A DNA stretch of 64,000 nucleotides, taken from positions 291,112-355,111 of the forward strand of contig NZ_PXYK01000001.1 in NCBI RefSeq assembly GCF_003012745.1. Direction: 5' to 3'. Under the pieces are notes generated by a model. The model was not told the origin of the DNA and did no database searches. It was given only the letters and a program-made list of their open reading frames with translations. How positions within the stretch are numbered: position 1 is the stretch's first letter; each line of letters opens with the position of its first letter. Shown here piece by piece: positions 1 to 10,956 of this stretch. This DNA comes from Kumtagia ephedrae (GTDB taxonomy: Bacteria; Pseudomonadota; Alphaproteobacteria; Rhizobiales; Rhizobiaceae). The position numbers and the translations under genes are program-made.

Positions 1-490
1 GCTCCCGGCCGGAGGCGTCGTAGGTCTCCTGGAAGTCGACGGTGTCCTTGTCGATGTCCTCCAGCAGCTCGTGCGCGACCTTGGTCAGCCGCGATTCCGT
101 GTAGCGCATCGCCGCCGGCGGATCGCCGTCGATGGAGCCGAAATTGCCCTGCCCGTCGATCAGCGGCACGCGCATCGACCAGTCCTGCGCCATGCGGACC
201 AGCGCGTCGTAGATCGAGGCGTCGCCGTGCGGATGGTATTTACCCATCACGTCGGCGACCGGGCGGGCCGACTTCACATATTTGCGGTTCCAGTGATAGC
301 CGCTCTCATGCGAGGCATAGAGGATGCGCCGGTGCACCGGCTTCAGGCCGTCGCGCACGTCGGGCAGCGCGCGGCTGACGATCACGCTCATGGCGTAGTC
401 GAGGTAGGAGCGCTGCATTTCCTCGATGATCGAGATTGGCTCGATATCGGATGGGCCGTCGGGCCCGCGCGGAATGTTCTGGTCGGTCAA
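1..490 (-). CDS. gyrA: DNA gyrase subunit A, N-terminal part (cut by window edge)
   Basis: Subunit A of DNA gyrase, which cuts and rejoins DNA to introduce negative supercoils with GyrB. About 163 N-terminal residues are present; the rest lies beyond position 1. The N-terminal winged-helix region is clear: [20 protein letters not shown] (about residues 28-47), KYHPHGD (84-90) and the catalytic tyrosine in AAMRYTE (about 130). The residue equivalent to E. coli Ser83 is Ala (HGDASIYD), while the Asp87 equivalent is kept. I chose the TTG at 490 because an in-frame TGA lies two codons upstream of it and the [13 protein letters not shown] start matches relatives; the next Met (residue 25) would remove conserved sequence. 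Nearest neighbour is the divergent marC. Confidence 0.96.
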   Translation of the reverse strand, partial: MTDQNIPRGPDGPSDIEPISIIEEMQRSYLDYAMSVIVSRALPDVRDGLKPVHRRILYASHESGYHWNRKYVKSARPVADVMGKYHPHGDASIYDALVRMAQDWSMRVPLIDGQGNFGSIDGDPPAAMRYTESRLTKVAHELLEDIDKDTVDFQETYDASGRE

Positions 491-760
491 ATTGCTTCAC
501 GAAGAATTGGGAATCGATGTCGTCTTATATAGGAAGCGGCGGGAATTGGCCAATCCCGCCGGGCTTTCCCCGCGGGAATTTCCTGAAATAAAACACACCT
601 TTAGGTTGGGTCGCGAAATGTCGCAGGCGGATGCCGGCGACCATGCGGCCGAATTGCGGCGCAAGCGCGGACAGCCGCGCCCGGCCGTCGGGAGCGTCGG
701 GCCATCCGCGGCTGGCGGCGGCTCCTGCCTTCGGCTAGGCTCGCAGCGTGGGGAGCGGCC

Positions 761-1390
761 ATGCCGAGTGTCGACAGCCTGTTCAGTGCCTTCCTGACGA
801 TCCTGGTCACCATCGATCCGCCCGGGCTGGCGCCGCTGTTCCTGGCGCTGACGCGCGGCATGAACCGCGAGGAGCGGCGCCAGGTATCCGTGCGGGCCAC
901 CCTGATCGCCTCGGCGATCATGGTGCTGTTCGCCGTCGCCGGCGCGGTGATCCTGAGCGTGCTCGGCATCACGCTGCCGGCATTCCGCGTCGCCGGCGGG
1001 CTGCTGCTGTTCTACATCGCCTTCGAGATGGTGTTCGAGCGTCGCCAGGACCGCAAGGAAAAGAGCGCCGACGTCGCCGTCAGCAAGGACCACATCCAGG
1101 ACATCGCCGCCTTCCCTCTGGCGATCCCGCTGATCGCCGGTCCCGGCGCCATCTCGGCGACCGTGCTTCTGTCCGGAACCTTCCAGGGCATCGCCGCCAA
1201 GAGCGCGCTGGTCGGCATCATCCTGGTCTGCCTGGCATTGACCTATCTCGTCTTCGTGCTCGCCGAGCGCATCGACCGCTTCCTCGGCCAGACCGGCCGC
1301 TCGATCCTGACCCGGCTGCTCGGCGTGCTGCTCGCCGCGCTGGCGGTGCAGTTCGTCGCCGACGGCGTCAGGGCGCTGATGGCGGCATAG
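761..1390 (+). CDS. MarC family integral membrane protein
   Basis: A 209-residue polytopic inner-membrane protein of the MarC family. About six hydrophobic segments fill the protein. Family hallmarks visible are ILVTIDPPGLAPLFLALT near the N-terminus and FPLAIPLIAGPGAISATVLL in the second half, the two related halves each carrying a Pro-Gly loop. Molecular function is not settled; family members were once linked to multiple antibiotic resistance and that link has been withdrawn, so no resistance role should be assumed. A Shine-Dalgarno-like GGGGAGCGG precedes the ATG. Divergent from gyrA, an arrangement I believe is common in Mesorhizobium-type genomes (memory, not checked here). Confidence 0.9.
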   Translation: MPSVDSLFSAFLTILVTIDPPGLAPLFLALTRGMNREERRQVSVRATLIASAIMVLFAVAGAVILSVLGITLPAFRVAGGLLLFYIAFEMVFERRQDRKEKSADVAVSKDHIQDIAAFPLAIPLIAGPGAISATVLLSGTFQGIAAKSALVGIILVCLALTYLVFVLAERIDRFLGQTGRSILTRLLGVLLAALAVQFVADGVRALMAA

Positions 1391-1702
1391 CCCGGCCGGC
1401 TGCAGCCCCGCCGGCGAAAACCGGCAAAACGCCTTGCCTTGACTTCCCGACACGGCTCGGGAACAATCCGGCGCATGTTCGGCTCACAGAAAATCGCAGG
1501 CGATTTTCCCTTCCGGGTCTGTCCCATCGCGGGACGGTAACCCCCGGCTCGGCCCTGCGCCCCGAGCCGTGGGGCGGTCATGCCAGTGGTAAAGCATAAG
1601 CTGAGGGCCTGACAGGCCCGGCCTGGCGCGCGCAATCACCTCACTTCCGTTCAATCGCCCCAGCGGGCGCAATGCCGCCATGCGGCCACATGGGACCATG
1701 TC
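1391..1702. other. Intergenic region marC to rnk
   Basis: No convincing gene. It holds a GC-rich inverted repeat near 1549-1571 (GGCTCGG paired with CCGAGCC) that could be a weak hairpin without a U-tract, and presumably the promoter for the downstream rnk gene. Confidence 0.4.
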
Positions 1703-2140
1703 ATGACCACCCTGCCCGAGGCCCGGCGCAAGCCCGCCATCACCATCGCCAGATCGGAGCACCAGCGCCTGCTCTCCTTCGCCACCGCGCTCGAAAGCCG
1801 CGACCCGGATCTGGCGGAGACGCTGCTCGGCGAATTGGAGCGTGCCCGCATCGTCGACGATCACCGGCTCGCCGGATCGGTGGTGCGGATGGGATCGACC
1901 GTGCGGTATCAGGCTGGCGACGAGATCAGGACGGTCACCCTCGTCTATCCGGCGGAAGCCGACATCGCGCTCGGCAGGGTCTCGGTGCTGACGCCGGTCG
2001 GTGCCGCCCTGCTCGGCCTTTCCCCGGGCCAGTCGATCGACTGGACGGACCGCAACGGCCGTCGCCACGATCTGACGGTTGTTCGGGTCGGGAGCGAAGA
2101 CTCTGCCCGGCCCGGGGATCGGAGCGCCGCCGCCCGATGA
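1703..2140 (+). CDS. rnk: Rnk-like nucleoside diphosphate kinase regulator (GreA/GreB C-terminal fold)
   Basis: A 145-residue cytosolic protein. The N-terminal about 60 residues form the short helical hairpin of Rnk (ITIARSEHQRLLSFATAL), and residues about 65-130 match the FKBP-like C-terminal domain of GreA/GreB (GSTVRYQAGDEIRTVTLVYP, VLTPVGAALLGLSPGQSIDW). Rnk proteins bind RNA polymerase like Gre factors but lack the long coiled coil needed to stimulate transcript cleavage; in E. coli Rnk influences nucleoside diphosphate kinase levels. A second member follows about 160 bp downstream, so this is a local paralogue pair. The ATG lies in a GGGACCATGTCATGACC context and no better upstream start is seen. 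Confidence 0.85.
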   Translation: MTTLPEARRKPAITIARSEHQRLLSFATALESRDPDLAETLLGELERARIVDDHRLAGSVVRMGSTVRYQAGDEIRTVTLVYPAEADIALGRVSVLTPVGAALLGLSPGQSIDWTDRNGRRHDLTVVRVGSEDSARPGDRSAAAR

Positions 2141-2299
2141 GCGCAATCCCTCGAGGCGCGGGTCCGGCCGGACCCAGCAGCGGGCTCCGGCCGGGATCGC
2201 CATCCTGCGCCGCCGGATCGGATCGGCGGCTGCCCGGGAGGACGCGCCGTCGTGAATTCCCGACCGCCCCTGATGCCGCGGCGCGGCGGGAGGCCCGCG

Positions 2300-2827
2300 A
2301 TGCGCCCTGATCAGCCCTGCCTGCTCACGACCAAGGATTTCGCCATCCTCGAGGTCATGCTCGGGCGCTGCTTGGGGCGTGACGACCCGCTTCGCCCGAT
2401 CATCGCGGCAAAACTCGCCGCCGCCCGGGTCGTCCTTCACGAGGATATTCCGGCCGGTGTGGTCACGCTGAACAGTCGCGTCCGCTACCGGGCCGGCGAC
2501 GGACCGGCGCAGACCCGCGTCATCAGCCATGACGAGATGCATGGTCTGGTCGGCTCGATCCTGCCGATCCGGCAGCCGCGCGGCCTGGCGCTGCTCGGCC
2601 TGGCCGAAGGCCAGTCTTTCGCCGTCACGCAGAACAGGCAGGCGACGGTGATGACGGTGCTGGAGGTGATCTACCAGCCGGAGGCGGCCCGCCATGCGCG
2701 GAGCAAGCTGTCCGGCGCCTATGCAGCGCCGCGCCTGCGCCTTGTCCACGACGCCGGACCCCTTTCACCGGGAAAGGCCGCGCGGCCCCCGACCAATTCC
2801 GACGATCCCGGCCCCTCCGCCGCATGA
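2300..2827 (+). CDS. Second Rnk/GreA C-terminal-fold protein
   Basis: A protein of 175 residues from the chosen start. It shares the plan of its upstream neighbour: a helical N-terminal segment (LTTKDFAILEVMLGRCLG) and a GreA/GreB-like C-terminal domain (VTLNSRVRYRAGDGPAQTRV, LPIRQPRGLALLGLAEGQSF). It has an extra 40-residue C-terminal tail rich in Arg, Pro and Ala that is probably disordered. The reading frame stays open upstream to an ATG at 2252, but the added residues are Arg/Pro-rich and unlike the family, so the ATG at 2300 (MRPDQPCLLTTKDF) is preferred. It is diverged from the first Rnk and may have its own role at RNA polymerase; no function is known. Confidence 0.7.
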   Translation: MRPDQPCLLTTKDFAILEVMLGRCLGRDDPLRPIIAAKLAAARVVLHEDIPAGVVTLNSRVRYRAGDGPAQTRVISHDEMHGLVGSILPIRQPRGLALLGLAEGQSFAVTQNRQATVMTVLEVIYQPEAARHARSKLSGAYAAPRLRLVHDAGPLSPGKAARPPTNSDDPGPSAA

Positions 2828-2841
2828 GCCGCGGCCGATCC

Positions 2842-3240
2842 TTATCCGCCGAACACCACCTGATGCATCACCCTGCCTGGCAGCAGGGTGAAAAGTCCCG
2901 CGCCGACGAGGGCAAGCAGATAAAGCGAGATCATCGCCTTCCGGTGCCGGTCGACGCGGTGCCGATGCGCATGCCAGACGGCGAGCGGCACGGTCATCAG
3001 CACGAGCACAGACAGAAGATGGATCGGGCTCCACGGCCCGATGAGCCGGATCTCGTGAATCCAGAACCCGCTCGCAGCGACGAAAAGCATGAGGCCGGCC
3101 CAAATGAAGCCCACCATGCGATGGCGCACGGTGCCCTTCGGCAGCGCGAACTGCGCGGCGCCGAGCACCAGGGCCGCCAGCGCCGCCAGTGCATGCCCGG
3201 GAATCGGCGCCGACTCGGCCAGAAGAGGCTCCAGCGACAT
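2842..3240 (-). CDS. DUF2306-type small membrane protein
   Basis: A 132-residue membrane protein with about four hydrophobic segments (residues about 15-32, 44-62, 71-88 and 105-120). The pattern of a first helix ending in LPKGTVRHRMVGFIWAG, then HEIRLIGPWSPIHLLS, then HAHRHRVDRHRKAM matches the DUF2306 family (predicted membrane proteins with conserved His/Arg between helices). Function is unknown. A strong GGGAGGA lies 7 bases before the ATG. The gene converges with the second rnk-like gene (14 bp between stops) and is divergent from nothing within 200 bp on its 5' side apart from a dispersed repeat. Confidence 0.75.
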   Translation of the reverse strand: MSLEPLLAESAPIPGHALAALAALVLGAAQFALPKGTVRHRMVGFIWAGLMLFVAASGFWIHEIRLIGPWSPIHLLSVLVLMTVPLAVWHAHRHRVDRHRKAMISLYLLALVGAGLFTLLPGRVMHQVVFGG

Positions 3241-3273
3241 GGTCGATCCTCCCTCGTCGCTTTTGCGCTGAAT

Positions 3274-3372
3274 CAGAGCGGAATGCGATCAGGATGAACC
3301 GGCATTCCGCTCCCATTCCTTGTCTTGTCGCATGATCCTAGTCCGAAAGATCCGCGATCCTCCGGGATCATG
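3274..3372. repeat. Dispersed intergenic repeat, copy A
   Basis: About 100 bp related to 24921-25021. Both copies begin with CAGAGCGGAATGCGATC, contain ATTCCGCTC, and continue with a second part around TCCGAAAGATC (copy A) or TCCGAAAAGTC (copy B). Internal inverted symmetry (GAGCGGAAT against ATTCCGCTC) suggests a folded transcript or a mobile palindromic unit typical of rhizobial intergenic DNA. Neither copy contains an ORF. Confidence 0.65.
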
Positions 3373-3467
3373 CTCCAACGCCGGCTAAGGACGTTCCGGA
3401 CGGTCGTTACGGTCCCGGCCTGCATTTGCCCGCCCCTTGCCGGGCAGGGCACCGCACGACCATTCCG

Positions 3468-4388
3468 TCATGGCATCTTCTCCAGCAGCGCCTTGACCAC
3501 GTTGGCGGAATTGGTCGAGGCGAGCGCCATGAAGGTTGCCATCTCGTTGGCCCCCTCGCCGCCGCCGGCGAGATCGGAAAGGCTGCGCACGGCGACAAAC
3601 GGCACGCCGTTGGCATAGGCGACATGCGCGACCGCCGCGCTCTCCATGTCCAGCACCTTTGCCGCGAACGTCGCATGCACGTATTCGCGGAACGCGGCGT
3701 TGTCGACGAAGGCCTGGCCCGACACGCCATTGCCGCCGACGACGATTTTTGGCTTCTCGCTCAGGCATTTGTTCTCCGCCGCGCAGGCGGCGAGGTCGAG
3801 TTCGCCGGCGACCTTGCGGGCGATCTCCAGCAGGCCCGGATCGCTCGGGAACCAGAAGCGCGCCTCCTCGCCCGAAGCCCCGTCGCGGGCGACGCCGACC
3901 GGACGCGGCACGATCATGCCGAAGCCGTCGAACTCGCCCTCCTCCATGAAGGGCGGGATGGCGAAGCCGTCCGCCGTCTCGCGCGCGAACACCGCCTCCA
4001 GATACTGCCCCCACTGGTCGGCCACCACGACGTCGCCGATGTTGAGTGCCGGGTCGACGCCGCCGGCGATGCCGGAAAAGACGACCGAGGTCACGCTGAA
4101 GCGGTCGAGCGCTGATTGCGTGGTCATGGCCGCGTTGACCATGCTGACGCCGCTCAGGAACAGTACGACGTCCTTGCCGGCGAGCGTGCCGGTGACGAAG
4201 GTCCGCCCGTTGATCGTGTGCTCCCTGCCCTCGGCAAGATCAGCCCTGAGGGCCAGCCATTCAGGCTGGAACGCCGACACCACGGCGATCCGCGGCTTGT
4301 CGTCCAGCAGTTCCGCCGCCTGGCCCGCGGGAGCAATCGCGACCAGGGCAAGGAGAAGAACCGCAACAACGCGTTCGAGCGCAGCCAT
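3468..4388 (-). CDS. Exported 5'-methylthioadenosine/S-adenosylhomocysteine nucleosidase-like phosphorylase-fold protein
   Basis: A 306-residue member of the PNP/UDP phosphorylase (MTA/SAH nucleosidase) superfamily. Family features: VVSAFQPEW near the start of the mature protein, the glycine-rich SGIAGGVDPALNIGDVVVADQ, VLDMESAAVAHVA (the Met-Glu that contacts ribose) and VRSLSDLAGG (the catalytic Asp). Unlike cytosolic MTA nucleosidases, it starts with a signal peptide (MAALERVVAVLLLALVAIAP, likely cleaved after GQAAE), so it should act in the periplasm, possibly salvaging nucleosides. The ATG at 4388 gives a normal signal peptide; a longer start at 4415 would put nine residues in front of it. 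Two Cys near residue 200 (AACAAENKCL) could form a disulphide, fitting export. Confidence 0.8.
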   Translation of the reverse strand: MAALERVVAVLLLALVAIAPAGQAAELLDDKPRIAVVSAFQPEWLALRADLAEGREHTINGRTFVTGTLAGKDVVLFLSGVSMVNAAMTTQSALDRFSVTSVVFSGIAGGVDPALNIGDVVVADQWGQYLEAVFARETADGFAIPPFMEEGEFDGFGMIVPRPVGVARDGASGEEARFWFPSDPGLLEIARKVAGELDLAACAAENKCLSEKPKIVVGGNGVSGQAFVDNAAFREYVHATFAAKVLDMESAAVAHVAYANGVPFVAVRSLSDLAGGGEGANEMATFMALASTNSANVVKALLEKMP

Positions 4389-4469
4389 AGTGATCGATCT
4401 CGTCCCCAACAGCACGGTTCACCTCAGAGCCGGCCGCGCCGGACCGGCAAGCACGCATCGAGCCCTCGG

Positions 4470-4976
4470 TCAGAACGGAATTTCGTCGTCGAGCGAACCG
4501 CCACCGCCGCCGCGCGCGCCGCCGGCGCGCTGGCCGCGATCGTCCCCGGCGCCCGAATAGCCGAAATCCGAGCCGGCGCGGGCCGATCCGCCGGAATAGC
4601 CGACCTGTGCGTCGCCGCCCTGCCCGCGTGCGTCGAGCATCTGCAATTCACCACGGAATTTCTGCAGCACCACTTCGGTCGTGTAGCGGTCCTGGCCGCT
4701 CTGGTCCTGCCATTTGCGGGTCTGCAACTGACCCTCGACATAGACCTTCATGCCCTTCTTCAGGTACTGCTCGGCCACCTTGGCGAGGTTGTCGTTGAAG
4801 ATCACGACATTGTGCCACTCGGTCTTTTCCTTGCGGTCGCCGGAATTCTTGTCGCGCCAGGACTCGGAGGTGGCGATGCGCAGGTTGACGACCGGGTCGC
4901 CCGAGTTCAACCGGCGGATTTCGGGGTCGGCACCCAGATTGCCGACCAGAATGACCTTGTTGACACTGCCCGCCAT
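4470..4976 (-). CDS. ssb: Single-stranded DNA-binding protein
   Basis: A 168-residue SSB that coats single-stranded DNA in replication, repair and recombination. The OB fold spans about residues 3-110 ([47 protein letters not shown]). A Gly-rich linker follows, and the acidic protein-interaction tip DDEIPF ends the protein exactly as in bacterial SSB. GTG-ATG codons are adjacent; the ATG at 4976 is taken because GGAG lies 8 bases upstream. ssb and uvrA point away from each other here as in many bacteria, but two other genes lie between them. A near-match to the LexA box sits about 120 bp upstream (5098-5112). Confidence 0.97.
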   Translation of the reverse strand: MAGSVNKVILVGNLGADPEIRRLNSGDPVVNLRIATSESWRDKNSGDRKEKTEWHNVVIFNDNLAKVAEQYLKKGMKVYVEGQLQTRKWQDQSGQDRYTTEVVLQKFRGELQMLDARGQGGDAQVGYSGGSARAGSDFGYSGAGDDRGQRAGGARGGGGGSLDDEIPF

Positions 4977-5097
4977 CACGCTTTCTCCACGCTTGTCCTA
5001 AATTCAGCCGTCCTTGGACACTGGCGGCATCTTATCCGATCGTCGCCGGCTGCGCGGCGACCGGCGCAATTTCCATCCACCTGTCCACAGGTGTTTT

Positions 5098-5112
5098 GTA
5101 CCCGTTTTGTTC
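5098..5112 (-). promoter_or_regulatory. Possible LexA (SOS) box upstream of ssb, one mismatch
   Basis: The sequence is GTAC-N7-GTTC, one base from the alphaproteobacterial LexA consensus GTTC-N7-GTTC. It lies between divergent ssb and the small exported protein gene. Less certain than the perfect box before uvrA. Confidence 0.35.
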
Positions 5113-5189
5113 GGCATGCGCCAGCAAAAAATGTCAGGAATTGGCGTTCATGCGTTTCGCATCGGCCGGTCTCGTCCTACATTGGCGGA

Positions 5190-5456
5190 ATGATCGCCGT
5201 CGTCCGCCGTCTCGGCAGCTTCATGCTGCCAATCCTGCTGCTCATGGCGCCCGCGCCCGTTCGGGCCGACGAGGCCCGGCAGCCGCTTCCCGGCGTGGTC
5301 CGGCCGGACCCGATCGTCAAGCCGCTGGAAGAGCCGATCGAACCGCCGCGCCCTGACGCCGACGGCTTCGTGCGCATGGGCGACTGGGACGTGCGCATCT
5401 CCGGCTCGGTGGCCGTCGACATCACCGCCGGCACCCTCAAGACCTTGCCGCGCTGA
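5190..5456 (+). CDS. Small exported hypothetical protein
   Basis: An 88-residue protein of unknown function. Residues 1-26 form a standard signal peptide (MIAVVRRLGSFMLPILLLMA followed by PAPVRA, cleavage likely before DEARQ). The mature part is Pro-rich (VVRPDPIVKPLEEPIEPPRP) then ends with a compact segment (GFVRMGDWDVRISGSVAVDI). No cysteines or known motif. The ATG at 5190 begins the signal peptide; the upstream frame is open but has no signal. It converges with the gene at 5466 with only 9 bp between stops. I read it as a conserved periplasmic protein of this group, but that rests on the clear signal peptide and codon use only. Confidence 0.6.
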   Translation: MIAVVRRLGSFMLPILLLMAPAPVRADEARQPLPGVVRPDPIVKPLEEPIEPPRPDADGFVRMGDWDVRISGSVAVDITAGTLKTLPR

Positions 5457-5465
5457 CGCGCCCGC

Positions 5466-6593
5466 CTACGGGCGGACCAGTTCCTCGTAGGTATGGATCT
5501 GGACGAGCGGCTGCCCGATCATGCCCTTCAGGGCCGATTTCAGCATGATCTTGGCGCGGTCGGCCCTCAGCTTCGAATTGGCCGAAAGCAGCAGGACGCC
5601 CGGCGTCAGCTCGATCGACGCCAGCACCGGCGTCCCGTCCTCGAGCTCCATATGCAGGCGACCGTCGCGCACCTGCGGCAGCTTGCCAGACGCAAGGTCC
5701 CTGCCCTCGTCCTCCCCGTCGATCCAGTTCCAGACGAACTCGTCTTCGCCGCGCAGGTCGGGAAGCGCATCGAGGCGGCCGCGGATCGCATCCTCGGAAA
5801 CCCCGGCGGTGAGCGGATACGACATGGTGTGGAAAAGCAGCTCCTCGCCGTCGCTGTTGAAGCGCGGCGGCGGCACCTTCTCCAGCCTGCCCTTCAGCCT
5901 GTGATCGAGCCAGATGGCGGTGAATTCGGGCGCCGCGTCCATCAGATAGATCGTCTCGCCGATCTGCCGCGGATCCATGCCGCCAAGATCCTCGCCTGAC
6001 GAAACCGCCTGGCCGGAGATTTCGTCGCCGAGCCGCTTCATCTCGGCGCCGATGGTCCCGAGCACCTCGTCGGCAGCGGCCGGGCCGAAGACGACCACAC
6101 CGCCGGCGAGGCGATGCCTGCCCGACACTTCGACGATCCGGCCGCCGATGCGATCGCCGTCCTTCAGCATCCGCGTCGCCGCATGCTCGGTCACCTCTAC
6201 CGGATCGCCGCCGAGCAGCAGGTCGCGTGCCAGCATCGACTGGCCCGCAACGATCCCGCTCACCTCGTGGAGGCTGAAAACGGAGTCACGCAGGGCCTCC
6301 ATGTAGCGCCGGGTGGACGGCGTCTCCTTCCAGCCGCGGCGCTTCAGATAGTCGTCGATCACGGTGCGCTCGTCCTCGTCCGACAGCGGGCGCGTCAGGA
6401 AATCCTCGAAGGCACAGCTCCACAGGCTGTTCATGTCGGTCTCGCCGATGAGTTCCTCGAGCTTGTCGAAATCGATCCCGTAGGCGTCGAAGGACGGGCC
6501 GAAGTGATGGTCGAACACCTCGTCGAGAAGATCCCGCCAGTCGTCCCGGTCGGACCATTTCACAAGGCCGGAGAGTTCATGGCCTTTCGGCAT
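5466..6593 (-). CDS. Uncharacterised 375-residue protein
   Basis: A cytosolic protein without signal peptide or membrane segment. The N-terminal part is rich in acidic and aromatic residues (WSDRDDWRDLLDEVFDHHFG, SLWSCAFEDFLTRPLSDEDE). The middle (HEVSGIVAGQSMLARDLLLG, then GDRIGGRIVEVSGRHRLAGG) resembles the segment found in several SEC-C-motif-associated proteins, but the Cys-rich SEC-C tail is absent, so this likeness is only suggestive. The C-terminal third (GTPVLASIELTPGVLLLSAN, MIGQPLVQIHTYEELVRP) looks like a small alpha/beta domain. The start at 6593 (MPKGHELSGLVKW) is preferred; the frame is open for a further 34 residues with no family-like sequence. Function unknown. Confidence 0.65.
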   Translation of the reverse strand: MPKGHELSGLVKWSDRDDWRDLLDEVFDHHFGPSFDAYGIDFDKLEELIGETDMNSLWSCAFEDFLTRPLSDEDERTVIDDYLKRRGWKETPSTRRYMEALRDSVFSLHEVSGIVAGQSMLARDLLLGGDPVEVTEHAATRMLKDGDRIGGRIVEVSGRHRLAGGVVVFGPAAADEVLGTIGAEMKRLGDEISGQAVSSGEDLGGMDPRQIGETIYLMDAAPEFTAIWLDHRLKGRLEKVPPPRFNSDGEELLFHTMSYPLTAGVSEDAIRGRLDALPDLRGEDEFVWNWIDGEDEGRDLASGKLPQVRDGRLHMELEDGTPVLASIELTPGVLLLSANSKLRADRAKIMLKSALKGMIGQPLVQIHTYEELVRP

Positions 6594-7332
6594 CGGCAAA
6601 GCCTTTCTGGCGCGGATCGACGCGAAGCATCTCAATCTAACGTCCGGGACGTAGCAGCGCGACCCGGACGGCGCAAGAAAGCGGGATTTCCACAAAGATG
6701 AAGCCCTGCCGCCGGTTCATCGGCATGCAGGGCTTCTTTTCGGATTTTACCCGATTGCCGGGAGCGTTTTACCGGCTTTTTCTTCGAGTGCCTCGCGGCT
6801 TCACGCCGACGACTCGACTATGGTCTCTGATTGTCGGGGGAAAACGGCGGTCTCGCGCCGGACTTCATCCCGGCCGATCCTCGCCGCCGCTCCGCGTCAG
6901 GCGCGGAGCCTTTCGGGACTGTCCGGTGGAGTCATGCCTCACTCCCGCGTATGTTCGACCAATGCCTGCCAAGTGACTGCCTGCGGCGTCTCGCAGACCG
7001 GCGCCCTGCCCTGCCGACCGGCCTTTCCGGTCGGGGTCACCGTGGCGACGGTCGGAGTGTGCCAAGCCTGCCCGCCCCCGTCAACCGAAGAAGGCCGGCC
7101 GCCGAAAAAAGTGATCGCCGCCGCACAAACCTTGCCCGGCAAACAGGCCGCGGGGCTTGTGTCAGGAGACTCGTTCGACCTTTGTTCTTTTCGCTTGCCC
7201 AAACCCGTCAAACCGGCCTAAATCCGCCGGCGGCGGCGCGCGCTCGCAAAGGCGGCGCGCATGCCTACATAGGCGGTGCCGGCACCACGCGGACCGGCCC
7301 TGAAATCCATTCTGACGAGACGGCGGAGCGGC
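6594..7332. other. Long intergenic region upstream of uvrA
   Basis: 739 bp with no convincing gene. It carries a perfect LexA box (7173-7187) and an 8-bp-stem hairpin near 7014-7034 (CCGACCGG against CCGGTCGG). Open frames here are Cys/Pro/Ser-rich, lack a Shine-Dalgarno and look non-coding. Confidence 0.5.
7173..7187 (+). promoter_or_regulatory. LexA (SOS) box for uvrA
   Basis: GTTCGACCTTTGTTC is a perfect match to the alphaproteobacterial LexA direct-repeat operator GTTC-N7-GTTC. It lies 146 bp upstream of the uvrA start, so uvrA is probably repressed by LexA and induced by DNA damage. The consensus comes from Rhizobiales LexA studies; the match is seen directly. Confidence 0.8.
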
Positions 7333-10253
<2,921 letters not shown>

Positions 10254-10257
<4 letters not shown>

Positions 10258-10580
10258 GCGAGACGCTGGAACGCATCCGCGATCTCGTGGCATCGGGATG
10301 TTATGCATTTTCCAACCATGCCTATGAAGAATTGGCCGCGGACGGTATATTGCCTCGTGAAATCCTTGCCGGCTTGCCAGCGGCAATTGTGGTCGAGGAC
10401 TATCCAGACGCCAAACGCGGTCCGTCAGTTCTGGTATTCTGGCGTGGAGAAAATGGAGATCCGCTGCATGCCGTTTGGGGCGTCCATGCGTCCAACGCGG
10501 ACAGGGCGATCCTGATAACAGTTTACAGGCCGAACCCGAAACTGTGGACGCCCGACTATCTCAAGAGGTTGCGACCATGA
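10254..10580 (+). CDS. DUF4258-type protein, candidate toxin of a two-gene module
   Basis: A 108-residue protein starting with GTG at 10254, overlapping the last codons of uvrA. It fits the DUF4258 pattern: an N-terminal helix with FSNHAYEEL (conserved Ser/His), a central [20 protein letters not shown], a strand with [18 protein letters not shown], and a C-terminal [22 protein letters not shown]4258 proteins share a RelE/BrnT-like small fold and are often paired with a short partner gene, which makes a toxin-antitoxin role plausible; this is inference. The gene overlaps its partner by 4 bp (ATGA). Codon use is less GC-biased than uvrA (for example TTT TCC AAC CAT), consistent with later arrival. 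Confidence 0.7.
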
Positions 10581-10801
10581 CCGAGACACGAACCGAAAAG
10601 ACAATCAAGCACATCCACGAAGGCAAATACGCAGCCGACGTGCGGATCACGCTTCACTACGATGGTTCCGACTGGGACCCGACGATCGATCGGGAAGATG
10701 TCGAAAAGCTGGATCGCGTTCGTTTCGCGCTTCGTCACGGCGATCTGGCTGCAGCCGCGAAAGACGCGAAGATTTACGAACTCCTGCCTATCTCCGCATA
10801 G
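10577..10801 (+). CDS. Small partner protein of the DUF4258 gene, candidate antitoxin
   Basis: A 74-residue acidic protein, translationally coupled to the DUF4258 gene by an ATGA overlap. Sequence: a basic N-terminus ([20 protein letters not shown]), a strand pair (DVRITLHYDGSDWDPTI) and an acidic helix (REDVEKLDRVRFALRHGDLA). It lacks the YgiT-type CxxC zinc finger that accompanies many DUF4258 genes, so it is a different partner type. Its stop is followed directly by the diverged second uvrA tail. Role as antitoxin is inferred from size, order and coupling only. Confidence 0.6.
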   Translation: MTETRTEKTIKHIHEGKYAADVRITLHYDGSDWDPTIDREDVEKLDRVRFALRHGDLAAAAKDAKIYELLPISA

Positions 10802-10806
10802 TGGCG

Positions 10807-10920
10807 GCTGGTGGCCTCCGGTACGCCGGAGGAGGTCGTGACCGAACCGCGCAGCTACACCGGGCAATTCTTGAAGGACCTGCTGGAGCGAAGGCGGGGA
10901 GGCGCGAGGCGGCGGAGTCG
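10807..10920 (+). pseudogene. uvrA: Diverged second copy of the uvrA 3' end
   Basis: This stretch reads [20 protein letters not shown] then FLKDLLERR in one frame, against [20 protein letters not shown] then FLKELLERR at the true uvrA terminus (10138-10257). Many differences are synonymous third-position changes, so it is a homologous but diverged uvrA tail, not a recent tandem copy. It has no start and no link to the upstream ATPase. Together with the DUF4258 pair in between, it marks the scar of a recombination or insertion at the uvrA 3' end. Confidence 0.8.
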
Positions 10921-10942
10921 TAGTCCAATCCAATTGGACTAC
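10920..10942. terminator. Perfect 10-bp inverted repeat after the uvrA remnant
   Basis: GTAGTCCAAT, a 3-base loop (CCA), then ATTGGACTAC. The stem is perfect, but no U-tract follows on either strand, so it is either a weak terminator or a palindromic site at the end of the inserted segment. Confidence 0.4.
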
Positions 10943-10956
10943 GGCGAGCCCAATGT

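Noticed and set aside
6820..7221. A 133-codon plus-strand frame in the uvrA upstream region.
   Set aside because: Cys/Pro/Ser-rich composition, no Shine-Dalgarno, and it overlaps the LexA box and promoter area.
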